Assembly (NCBI GenBank): GCA_044868295.1
Contig: JBIOWF010000289.1
Span: forward strand, 1 to 36,893
From: JBIOWF01 sp044868295
GTDB taxonomy: Bacteria > Actinomycetota > Actinomycetes > Streptosporangiales > Streptosporangiaceae
DNA length: 36,893 nt
Direction of reading: 5' to 3'
Shown: positions 1-9,693 of the stretch, piece by piece
Numbering within the stretch: position 1 is the first letter of the stretch
How the letters are laid out: each line of letters begins with the position of its first letter
The notes under the pieces: generated by a model
What the model was told of the DNA's origin: nothing
The model's database searches: none
The model's input: only the letters and a program-made list of their open reading frames with translations
Position numbers and translations under genes: made by a program

Positions 1-468
1 GTCGGCGGCGCTCGCCTCGGCGGGCGTGCCCGACGCGCGCCCCCCGATCCGGGCGCCGCCGATGTCCGCCGTGGTCAGGGGGCCGTTCTCGCGGGCGTGC
101 TCCAGGACCTTGTCGATCGTGGGCGGCACCTCGTGCCAGCGGAATCGCCGCTCGCGGAAGGCGCGGCGGCGGAAGCCGTACAGAGGCCAGTGTTCGATGG
201 GGATGATGCAGGCGGCGTGGCACCAGTATTCGAAGGCTTGCGCTGGATTGTGCCAGTACGCCCGCTCGGTGGAGTCCCTGCCTATCGGGCCGAGCCGGGC
301 GTAGGCCACGAGCTCGTGGGAACGCGCGAGCACCGAGATCGTGTCGAGTTGCACGGCGCCCACGCGGCGGAGCATGCCCGGCACGCCGCCGCGCCGGCCG
401 CCGGATCCGAGGAAACCCTGGGCCCGCAGGATGATCCTGCGGGCGTCGTCGGCAGTCAGATCGGTCAC
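1..468 (-). CDS. YcaQ-family (winged-helix) DNA glycosylase, 5' part only
   Basis: The gene runs off the left edge, so only the first 156 residues are visible. The reading frame starts at GTG (468-466). An in-frame TAG lies four codons upstream, so no earlier start is possible. No Shine-Dalgarno is seen, so the message may be leaderless. The N-terminus contains the stretch VGAVQLDTISVLARSHELV, characteristic of the YcaQ/HTH_42 family. That family removes damaged bases and unhooks interstrand crosslinks in E. coli and in actinomycete self-resistance proteins. Several Trp/His-rich segments follow (AYWHN, EYWCHAACIIP), also typical. Family assignment rests on motif memory. Whether this copy is a housekeeping repair enzyme or a resistance protein cannot be told from the fragment. 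The gene is divergent from secA together with the small membrane-protein gene at 552-818. Confidence 0.8.
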   Translation of the reverse strand, partial: MTDLTADDARRIILRAQGFLGSGGRRGGVPGMLRRVGAVQLDTISVLARSHELVAYARLGPIGRDSTERAYWHNPAQAFEYWCHAACIIPIEHWPLYGFRRRAFRERRFRWHEVPPTIDKVLEHARENGPLTTADIGGARIGGRASGTPAEASAAD

Positions 469-551
469 GGGAAGATGCTAGAGGCCGCCACCGACAAAAC
501 GACTATGGGGGTGTGCTCGAACTACCTGGAAATGTCGCGGACTGTCTCGGA

Positions 552-818
552 CTATGAGGATGTGTGCTCGAACGGCGAGTGGTGCTCCTGCGCGGGCAGC
601 GCCCGGGGGGCGTCCACGATCACGTCCGAGAAGATGTCGAAGACCAGGGCGAGCAGCCCGCCGACCGCGCAGATCCCCACCCCGACCCAGAAGAGGAACC
701 AGTTCGGGCCGGTCGTCAGGGCGACACCGCCTACGGTGAAGCCCAGCAAGATAATGGTGACGGCTAGCCAGGATTTGGCACTTCCTCCGTGGCTGCCCTG
801 ATGTGCGCTCTCTGCCAT
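552..818 (-). CDS. Small two-helix membrane protein (HGxxPAAW-like family)
   Basis: An 88-residue protein with a short polar N-terminus containing HGGSAKSW, then two hydrophobic segments (about residues 16-37 and 40-62) and a charged C-terminal tail. The layout resembles the actinobacterial HGxxPAAW family of unknown function, although the PAAW signature is degenerate here (SAKSW). The start chosen is ATG 818-816, giving the N-terminus MAESAHQ. A longer version from GTG 857 would add 13 residues and has an AGGAG about 12 bases upstream, so it cannot be excluded. The gene lies head to head with secA, roughly 240 bases from its start, so the two promoter regions probably share this gap. No function is proposed. 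Confidence 0.7.
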   Translation of the reverse strand: MAESAHQGSHGGSAKSWLAVTIILLGFTVGGVALTTGPNWFLFWVGVGICAVGGLLALVFDIFSDVIVDAPRALPAQEHHSPFEHTSS

Positions 819-1055
819 ACACAGCTTTTTACCCGATAGGAGGGCCGCCGCACACACAGGGGGGGAACTCCTGATGTGGTCACACGCGTTTTAGTGCCGT
901 GGGCGGCTGTCCGCCGTGATCGTCGGCGGGCGACCCGAGCGTCGACGTTGGCTGTGTCTGGTGGTGGAACGGCCTACGATGACAGCGGGGAAGTATGTCT
1001 TGTCCTCAACCACGGTGGATCCGCCGGGGTAGACCTGCGAGGAGCTTTACAAAAA

Positions 1056-3857
<2,802 letters not shown>

Positions 3858-3864
3858 GCGACTC

Positions 3865-3898
3865 AAGAAGTCCCCGCCGGGATCGGCGGGGACTTCTT
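3865..3898. terminator. Bidirectional intrinsic terminator after secA
   Basis: A perfect 14-bp inverted repeat (AAGAAGTCCCCGCC and its complement) closes on a six-base loop eight bases after the secA stop. The arms end in AAGAA/TTCTT, giving a T-rich tail in either direction. It sits between the convergent secA and DUF6459 genes and can serve both. Confidence 0.85.
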
Positions 3899-3970
3899 CT
3901 CGTCGCGAGTGACCATGTCTTCCGGAGCGGCTCTGAGCAGGGTCGAGACACCTCGTGCGCAGGGATGGCG

Positions 3971-4462
3971 TCAGGCCGTTTCGAAGTCGGTGACGAGCCA
4001 CTGGACGCCGTACCGTTCGAGACGGACGGCCAGCGCGCGGCTGCGTGGTCCGCAGTGGACGAGCAGGCACATCTCAATCGAGCCGGCCCGGGGCTGCTGA
4101 ATGTGGGGGAGCCCGACCAGCGGCGGGCGGCGCGCGTCGATCATCTTTCCGGCCCGGCAGAGCTCGGCGTACGCCCGTTCCGTGAGCCGGTCCTGGACGG
4201 TCTCCGGCGGCCGGCGGCCCGAGAGGATCTCGGCCAGCGCCTGCCCGAGACCGCGTAGCCGCCGCTCGTCCGGCAGCGATCCCGGCGGTCCCATGATGAG
4301 CGCGCCCCGCCCCTCGCCGTACGGCCGGGCGGTATGGACCGGAGCGAGCGCGAGGGAGCCGTAGGTCTCCGGCGTGCCCGCCTGCGGCCCGCGCTCGTCG
4401 TCGTACGGAGGATCGGCCTGGGGCACGGATGTGAGCCGAGGCAGGGGGATTGGCTTGGGCAT
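3971..4462 (-). CDS. Rv3235-family (DUF6459) protein
   Basis: A 163-residue protein with a disordered Pro-rich N-terminus (MPKPIPLPRL...) and an Arg/Ala-rich helical segment. A compact C-terminal domain follows, containing the segments SIEMCLLVHCGPRSRALAVR and WLVTDFETA. The C-terminal pattern and the location beside secA match the actinobacterial Rv3235/DUF6459 family, of unknown function. The start is ATG 4462 with GGAG a few bases upstream. It converges on secA and shares the hairpin terminator. Assignment rests on motif memory and synteny. No enzymatic residues are evident. Confidence 0.75.
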   Translation of the reverse strand: MPKPIPLPRLTSVPQADPPYDDERGPQAGTPETYGSLALAPVHTARPYGEGRGALIMGPPGSLPDERRLRGLGQALAEILSGRRPPETVQDRLTERAYAELCRAGKMIDARRPPLVGLPHIQQPRAGSIEMCLLVHCGPRSRALAVRLERYGVQWLVTDFETA

Positions 4463-4658
4463 CGGAGCTCCGTGGGTCGTCGCAGGGGCTGACGACTACT
4501 AGAGATTCCGGTCTGACGGCCTGATACGACAGCCGCCAACTTCTTCGATCAAGGCATCGTCGTGTGGCCGTTTGCGGGGGTCGGTCCCGAGAGTTGGCTA
4601 AGAACCCGACGAGTTCCGGACCCGCGCCCATGGGGTTATCGCCGCCCGCAATGGTGGT

Positions 4659-6026
4659 TCAGGGGCGGGCGCGTGCCGATTCGGTGGTCTCTCCGGAGTC
4701 CACGTCGGGCTCCGGCTCGCGGCCTGGAGTCATGATGTTCAGCTTCTTGATCAGGAAAGTGAAGATCGCATAGTAGAGCGCGGCATAGACCAGGCCTATG
4801 CCCATGATCAGCCAGAAGTTGTGCGTGTTCCCCTTGCCGATGTTGAGCAGCGCGTCGGTGACTCCGGCGGAGAAGCCGAAGCCGAGCCGCCCGTCGAGTG
4901 CCGCGACCAACGCCATCGAGATGCCGGTGAGGATGGCGTGGACGACGAAGAGCAGCGGGGCCACGAAGATGAAGGCGAACTCGATCGGCTCGGTGATGCC
5001 GGTGACGAACGAGACGAGCGCGGCGGAGATCATGATGCCGCCGACGGCCGGGCGCCGGTGCGCCGGAGCGGCCCGCCAGATGGCGATGGCGGCGGCCGGC
5101 AGGCCGAACATCATGACAGGGAAGTATCCGGCCATGAAGGAGCCGAAGCCGTCCGCTCCCTGCAGATAGCAGGTGAGGTCGCCGGAGAACTGGACTCCCT
5201 TGACCGTGCAACCCGGCACCTGGAACCACACGATCGAGTTGATGATGTGGTGCAGGCCGAGCGGGATGAGAAGGCGGTTGGCGACGCCGTACACGCCCGC
5301 GCCGACCTCGTTGTTGTCGGCCAGCCACTGCCCGAAGCTGTTGATCCACTCACCTATGGGCGGCCAGACGAGGCCGAAGGCGACGCCGATGACGACGGCC
5401 GCGAAGGCGGTGATGATCGGCACGAAGCGCCGGCCGCCGAAGAAGGCCAGCCAGGCGGGCAGCTTTATGCGGTGGTACCGCTGCCACAGCAGGGCCGCGA
5501 CGATGCCGATGATGATGCCGCCGAGCACGCCGGTCGGGTTGCCCGCGGCCCAGTTGATCACCTCGACGGGCTTGCCGTCCGGGCCGACGACCGTCTGGGC
5601 GACACGCTTGTGGACGGCATCGGTGGCGGGGGCGTCGAAGAACAGCCCTTTGGACACCCGATCGAAGATGAGATATCCCACGAGCGCCGCGACGGCGGTC
5701 GAGCCGTCCGAGCGACGGGCGAAGCCGACGGCCACACCGACGGCGAACAGCAGCGGCAGGGCGCCGAAGAGCACGTCACCGGCGTTGGCGAGGACCTTGG
5801 CGACATCGGCCATCCAGCCGAAGCCGGCGACGTCGGCCAGCCCGCCGGGCTCAGCTCCGTTGGAGCCCAGCATGTCGGGCTGGCCGAAGCGGAGCAGCAG
5901 CGCCGCCGCGGGCAGAACGGCGATGGGAAGCATCAGTGAGCGGCCCAGACGCTGGAGCACACCCATCACGGCGGATCCCGAGGACGGGGTCGCTGGAAGG
6001 CCCGAGTCGGCGGCGGTGGAACTCAT
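4659..6026 (-). CDS. nagE2: PTS EIIC transporter, N-acetylglucosamine type
   Basis: The membrane-embedded EIIC permease of a sugar phosphotransferase system. It takes up and helps phosphorylate an aminosugar or glucose-type substrate. The 455-residue product has about ten hydrophobic segments, starting with GRSLMLPIAVLPAAALLLRFG. It carries the glucose-superfamily signature around GITEPIEFAFIFVAPLLF. Unlike many NagE proteins it has no fused EIIB or EIIA, and these are supplied by separate genes at 8032 and 8304. The start is ATG 6026, preceded by GGAGGAAC. It lies 30 bases after the gntR stop on the same strand, so they form an operon. GlcNAc specificity is inferred from the DasR-like regulator, its operator and the SIS enzyme next door. 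Glucose or glucosamine cannot be excluded. Confidence 0.85.
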   Translation of the reverse strand: MSSTAADSGLPATPSSGSAVMGVLQRLGRSLMLPIAVLPAAALLLRFGQPDMLGSNGAEPGGLADVAGFGWMADVAKVLANAGDVLFGALPLLFAVGVAVGFARRSDGSTAVAALVGYLIFDRVSKGLFFDAPATDAVHKRVAQTVVGPDGKPVEVINWAAGNPTGVLGGIIIGIVAALLWQRYHRIKLPAWLAFFGGRRFVPIITAFAAVVIGVAFGLVWPPIGEWINSFGQWLADNNEVGAGVYGVANRLLIPLGLHHIINSIVWFQVPGCTVKGVQFSGDLTCYLQGADGFGSFMAGYFPVMMFGLPAAAIAIWRAAPAHRRPAVGGIMISAALVSFVTGITEPIEFAFIFVAPLLFVVHAILTGISMALVAALDGRLGFGFSAGVTDALLNIGKGNTHNFWLIMGIGLVYAALYYAIFTFLIKKLNIMTPGREPEPDVDSGETTESARARP

Positions 6027-6056
6027 CGGTGTTCCTCCAGGGAGTGAGGAATGACA

Positions 6057-6797
6057 CTAAGTGTGCCGGGCCGGAGTCTCGAGGAGAGTCCTGAGCTGGT
6101 AGCGGTCGGCCCGATAGGTGGAGACCCCGAGCTCGGCGCACACCCCTCCGGCGAAGGAACGGCGCTGCAGCAGCAGCACGGCACCCCCGCGGGGCAGCTT
6201 GAGCAGGTCGGCGTCACTCGGGTCGGCGATTCCGCCGTCGATGGTGAGCTCCCCGGCGTCCAGCACCAACCCGTAGCGGGACTCGAGTAACGCGTACAGG
6301 GACCGGCCGGACAGGTCGTAGGTGTCGAGGTCCGGTGCGAGCGCTACCGGGATGTGGGCTCGCTCGATGCACAGCGGTTCCCCGTCCGCCGTGCGTAGCC
6401 GTTCGATGAAGTGCACGCTGTCACCCGGCTGGATGCCGAGCTCCCGGGCGAGGTGGGCGCTGGCCCGGACGACCCGGCGGTCCAGGTCGCGGGAGCCCGG
6501 CTCCATGCCACGGGCCCGCATGTCGTCGCTGAACGAGGTGAGCTGGAGAGCCAGCTCGATCTTCGGCCGGGCGACGAATGTGCCCTTGCCGGGGACTCGA
6601 TGCAGGCGGCCCTCGGACACCAGGTGATCCACTGCCTGCCGTACCGTCATCCGCGACAGGCCGAAACGCTGGCACAGCTCCCGCTCGGACGGGATCGCCG
6701 CGCCAATCGGCAGCTCGTTGTTCTCGATGAGGTCGAGCACGATCTCGCGGAGCTGGAAATACTTGGGCACCGGGCTGTCCGGATCGATCTGGGCCAC
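6057..6797 (-). CDS. dasR: GntR/HutC-family regulator, DasR-like
   Basis: A 246-residue transcription factor. Residues 1-75 form a GntR winged helix (PSERELCQRFGLSRMTVRQA, then a wing with VPGKGTFVARP). The rest is a UTRA effector domain (SVHFIERLRTADGEPLCIER...). Length and motifs match DasR, the GlcNAc/GlcN-6-phosphate-responsive master regulator of chitin and aminosugar use in Streptomyces. The start is GTG 6797 with AGAGGGGA upstream. It is the first gene of a leftward operon with EIIC and diverges from the SIS-PTS operon. The intervening palindrome (6843-6864) fits a DasR box, so autoregulation and control of both arms are expected. Whether this is the global DasR or a local paralogue is undecided. 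Confidence 0.85.
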   Translation of the reverse strand: MAQIDPDSPVPKYFQLREIVLDLIENNELPIGAAIPSERELCQRFGLSRMTVRQAVDHLVSEGRLHRVPGKGTFVARPKIELALQLTSFSDDMRARGMEPGSRDLDRRVVRASAHLARELGIQPGDSVHFIERLRTADGEPLCIERAHIPVALAPDLDTYDLSGRSLYALLESRYGLVLDAGELTIDGGIADPSDADLLKLPRGGAVLLLQRRSFAGGVCAELGVSTYRADRYQLRTLLETPARHT

Positions 6798-6842
6798 TGA
6801 TCCCCTCTCGATCTGATCATCTGAATCGGTTATGGTTCGTAC

Positions 6843-6864
6843 TGGTCTAGTCCGGACTAGACCA
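6843..6864. promoter_or_regulatory. Perfect 22-bp palindrome: probable overlapping DasR boxes
   Basis: The two 11-base arms TGGTCTAGTCC and GGACTAGACCA form a perfect palindrome with no spacer. Each outer half matches the half-site of the known DasR box (TGGTCTAGACCA core), so the element looks like two boxes offset by ten bases. It lies midway between the divergent gntR and SIS genes. Repression of both promoters is inferred. Confidence 0.8.
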
Positions 6865-6953
6865 CAGGCCGGAAATATGTGTCAATGTACGGACCGGCGA
6901 CGGATCGATAACGGCCCGATCTCACGCAGCCGGGATTTGAGGATGAACATCAG

Positions 6954-7988
6954 ATGACGACCAAGATGCGCAGCGAGATCGCCGAGCAGCCTGCCGCGCT
7001 GCGCGCCACGCTGGACGCCCTGCTTCCGAGGGCCGGGGAGGTTCAGCAGCTCGCACGCGAGACCCGTCAGCTGCTGTTCATCGCGCGGGGCACGTCGGAC
7101 AACGCGGCGGTCTACGGCCGCTACCTGATCGAGGCCCACGCCGGCCGCCTGTCCGCGCTCGCCGCCCCGTCGATCGCCACGACGTACCGCAAGCGGCTCG
7201 ACCTCGACGGGGTGCTTGCCGTGGGGCTGTCCCAGTCCGGCCGCACCGAGGAGATCGTCGAGACGCTGAACTGGGCCAAGGACTGCGGCGCCAGGACTGT
7301 GGCGATCACCAACGGCGGCGAGCTGTCGCCGCTCGCGCAGGCCGCGGATCTCGCGCTGTGCACGCTGGCCGGTGAGGAGAAGGCGGTCCCCGCCACCAAG
7401 ACGTACACCACCCAGCTGGCGGCGCTCGCGGTGCTGGCCCTGGGCCTGGGCGCCGACGTGAACGCCGACGACCTGCAGCGGGTGCCGGACGCCGTGGAGA
7501 AGCTGATATCCGACCCAGGTGACCTGGACGCGGTCGTGGAGGGGCTGGCGGGCAAGCCGGGCGTGGTCGTCTCCGGCCGCGGCCTGGCCTTCTCGACGGC
7601 CCTGGAGCTCGCGCTCAAGCTCAAGGAGGCCTGCTACCTGCACGCCATGGGCCTGTCGTACGCGGATCTGCTGCACGGCCCGATCGCCGTGGTCGACGAG
7701 GACACCCCGGCCATCCTCGTGGCCTCGGGCGAGGGTCCCACCCTCGCGGGCACGGTCGCGCTGGCGCAGCGCGTGACGGGTGCCGGCGCCGCCGCCTTCG
7801 GCGTCGGCGGGGGAACGGAGCTCGCCGCCGCGTCGACGGCCGCGCTGCACGGTCCCGACCTGCCCGAATGGGTGGCTCCGCTCGGGCTCATCGTCCCCGG
7901 CCAGTTGCTTACCGAGGCGCTCGCGCGCAGGCTCGGTATCGACCCCGACGCCCCGCGTGGCCTGAACAAGGTGACGCAGACCGACTGA
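6954..7988 (+). CDS. SIS-domain aminosugar-phosphate isomerase/deaminase (NagB-II/GlmS-like)
   Basis: A 344-residue protein with two SIS (sugar isomerase) domains and no N-terminal glutaminase domain. That makes it a GlmS-derived deaminase or isomerase rather than glucosamine-6-phosphate synthase. Motifs include IARGTSDNAAVYGRYL and VGLSQSGRTEEIVE in the first SIS domain. VSGRGLAFSTALELALKLKE and the GPIAVVDE segment are in the second. Its likely reaction is conversion of glucosamine-6-phosphate to fructose-6-phosphate and ammonia, fitting the adjacent aminosugar PTS. The start is ATG 6954. GAGG lies about 12 bases upstream, and a tiny ATG-AAC-ATC-AGA-TGA frame (6943-6957) overlaps the start codon, so translation may be coupled. 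It is the first gene of the rightward PTS operon behind the palindrome. Confidence 0.82.
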   Translation: MTTKMRSEIAEQPAALRATLDALLPRAGEVQQLARETRQLLFIARGTSDNAAVYGRYLIEAHAGRLSALAAPSIATTYRKRLDLDGVLAVGLSQSGRTEEIVETLNWAKDCGARTVAITNGGELSPLAQAADLALCTLAGEEKAVPATKTYTTQLAALAVLALGLGADVNADDLQRVPDAVEKLISDPGDLDAVVEGLAGKPGVVVSGRGLAFSTALELALKLKEACYLHAMGLSYADLLHGPIAVVDEDTPAILVASGEGPTLAGTVALAQRVTGAGAAAFGVGGGTELAAASTAALHGPDLPEWVAPLGLIVPGQLLTEALARRLGIDPDAPRGLNKVTQTD

Positions 7989-8031
7989 TCCGGGGCACCT
8001 GGTTGATGCCGGCCCATTAAGGAGGACCCAT

Positions 8032-8268
8032 ATGGCGGCAGACGCTCACGCCATCATCGCCGGGCTCGGTGGTGTGGACAACATCATCGAGATCGAGCCG
8101 TGCATCACGCGACTGCGCACCGAGGTGTACGACGCCTCGAAGGTCGACCAGGCGGCCCTCAAGGCGGCCGGCGCCCATGGGGTGATGGCCGCGGGCAACA
8201 TCGTCCAGGTCGTCGTGGGTCCGGAGGCCGACACGATCGCCAGTGACATCGAGGACATCATCGGGTGA
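8032..8268 (+). CDS. nagF: PTS EIIB component, GlcNAc/glucose family
   Basis: A free-standing 78-residue EIIB that relays phosphate from EIIA to the sugar at EIIC. The phosphorylated residue is Cys24 in EPCITRLR, the classical glucose-family EIIB motif. A Gly-rich loop (AAGAHGVMAAGNIVQVVVG) completes the fold. A very strong Shine-Dalgarno (AAGGAGGA) precedes ATG 8032, 43 bases after the SIS gene. The stop overlaps a GTG (GTGA) that begins the longest reading of the EIIA gene, so translational coupling is possible. In Streptomyces the equivalent is NagF, which serves EIIC NagE2. The same split arrangement occurs here, with EIIC on the opposite arm. Confidence 0.9.
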   Translation: MAADAHAIIAGLGGVDNIIEIEPCITRLRTEVYDASKVDQAALKAAGAHGVMAAGNIVQVVVGPEADTIASDIEDIIG

Positions 8269-8303
8269 CGCCGACCGGGGGCCGACTCAGGAAGAGGGCT
8301 TCG

Positions 8304-8753
8304 TTGACGACTGTTCACGCCCCGGTCGCGGGGGCGGCCATCGGTTTGACGGCCGTGCCGGATCCGGTGTTCTCGCAGGCCATGGTCGGCCCAGGGGCGG
8401 CGATAGATCCAAGGAGGGAGCCGGGGCAGGCCGTGGCGCCGATCAGTGGGACGATCGTCAAGCTGCACCCGCACGCCTACATCGTCATGGGGGACGACGG
8501 CAGGGGCGTGCTGGTGCACCTCGGCATCGACACCGTGCAGCTCAAGGGCGACGGCTTCGAGCTCCTCGCGGCCGAGGGAGACCGGGTCCGGGCCGGCCAG
8601 CCCGTCGTGGGCTGGAACCCGGCGGCCGTAGAGGCGGGCGGCCGCTCGCCGGTGTGCCCGGTCGTCGCCCTGGACGCGCTCGCCGATTCGGTGAGCGACG
8701 TGGTCGAGGGCCGGGTGAGCGCCGGTGACGAGCTTTTCCAGTGGGCATTATGA
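8304..8753 (+). CDS. crr: PTS EIIA component, glucose family (Crr)
   Basis: A soluble 149-residue EIIA that accepts phosphate from HPr and passes it to EIIB. The phosphorylated His72 lies in GVLVHLGIDTVQLKGDGFE, and the partner His57 in KLHPHAYIVM; both are conserved. The preferred start is TTG 8304, giving the family-typical N-terminus (L/M)TTVHAPVAG, with AGGAAGAGG upstream. A GTG at 8265, overlapping the EIIB stop, would add 13 residues with no family resemblance. The 3' end overlaps the next gene by ATGA. In Streptomyces crr sits with ptsI away from the permease genes. Here it lies in the permease operon. Confidence 0.9.
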   Translation: MTTVHAPVAGAAIGLTAVPDPVFSQAMVGPGAAIDPRREPGQAVAPISGTIVKLHPHAYIVMGDDGRGVLVHLGIDTVQLKGDGFELLAAEGDRVRAGQPVVGWNPAAVEAGGRSPVCPVVALDALADSVSDVVEGRVSAGDELFQWAL

Positions 8754-9376
8754 AAGCCGCGCTGTTCGACCTCGACGGCACGCTCGTCAACACCGAGCGG
8801 CGGAGCAGGGCCATTTGGGGGATGTGGCTGGACAGCCACGGGATCTCCTATGACGACATGCTGCTGCGCGGCTTCATGGGCCGCAGGGGGCCGGATGTGA
8901 TCTCCGAGGTCTTCCCCGACGCCGACGTCGAGCGCATGATCGACGAGATTCGCTCCTACTACGACCATCCGGACCTGCCGGAGATCGAGCCGGTCCCGGG
9001 CGCCGCGGATCTCGTCCGGAGGATCGCCCGATACGGCTCGCCGATCGCGCTGGTCACGTCCGCGAGACGCTGGTGGGCGGACGAACGCCTCCACCAGGTC
9101 GGTGTCGCCGACCTGATCCGGACCGTCATCTCGGCCGAGGACGTGTCGGTCGGCAAACCCCATCCCGCGGGGTTCCTGGAGGCCGCCGCGCGGCTCCGCA
9201 CGGATCCGTCCGACTGCGTGGTCTTCGAAGATTCGCTGGCCGGGATCGCCGCCGCCAAGGCCGCCCGGATGGCCTGCGTCGGCGTGGCGACGACGCACCA
9301 TCCGGACGAACTGTCCCAGGCGGATCTTGTAATACCTGATCTATCGGGTATTGACTGGCCACTAACGCATCTGTGA
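8750..9376 (+). CDS. HAD-superfamily phosphatase (beta-phosphoglucomutase-like)
   Basis: A 208-residue HAD subfamily I hydrolase. Motif I is FDLDGTLVN near residue 5 (nucleophile Asp). Motif II is VTSARR and motif III the Lys in VGKPHP. Motif IV is VVFEDSLAGIAAAKAA. A helical cap sits between motifs I and II. The start ATG 8750 overlaps the crr stop (ATGA), showing tight coupling to the PTS genes. It probably dephosphorylates or isomerises a sugar phosphate made by this PTS, for instance to relieve sugar-phosphate stress. That role is inferred from position only; this superfamily is promiscuous. An upstream in-frame GTG (8741) is possible but less likely. Confidence 0.85.
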   Translation: MKAALFDLDGTLVNTERRSRAIWGMWLDSHGISYDDMLLRGFMGRRGPDVISEVFPDADVERMIDEIRSYYDHPDLPEIEPVPGAADLVRRIARYGSPIALVTSARRWWADERLHQVGVADLIRTVISAEDVSVGKPHPAGFLEAAARLRTDPSDCVVFEDSLAGIAAAKAARMACVGVATTHHPDELSQADLVIPDLSGIDWPLTHL

Positions 9377-9431
9377 GTGGTCTGGACCGCCACAAAAGAG
9401 GCAGCAGGCAGCAGGCATCAGAGGAGGAACA

Positions 9432-9689
9432 ATGGCCGAGCGAAAGGTCAGCGTCGAGTCCGAGGTGGGCCTGCACGCCCGCCCAGCGGCGACGTTCGTG
9501 CAGACGGCGGCCAAGGCGCCCTTCGATGTCACCATCGCCAAGCCGGGCGGCCCGGCGGTGAACGCCAAGAGCATCCTGTCCGTGCTCGCTCTCGACGTCC
9601 GGCAGGGGGATTCGATCGTCATCACAGCGGAAGGCGAGGGCGCGGACGAGCTCCTCGACCTGCTCGCCTCGATCGCCTCGGCTCCCTGA
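9432..9689 (+). CDS. ptsH: PTS phosphocarrier protein HPr
   Basis: An 85-residue HPr that shuttles phosphate from Enzyme I to EIIA. The N-terminus has the active-site motif GLHARP with His15. The second signature NAKSILSVLAL contains Ser47, the equivalent of the regulatory Ser46 of low-GC bacteria, whose kinase is usually absent in actinobacteria. A GGAGGAAC site precedes ATG 9432. It lies 55 bases after the HAD gene and five bases before ptsI, as part of the same rightward operon. Confidence 0.95.
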   Translation: MAERKVSVESEVGLHARPAATFVQTAAKAPFDVTIAKPGGPAVNAKSILSVLALDVRQGDSIVITAEGEGADELLDLLASIASAP

Positions 9690-9693
9690 TCTC

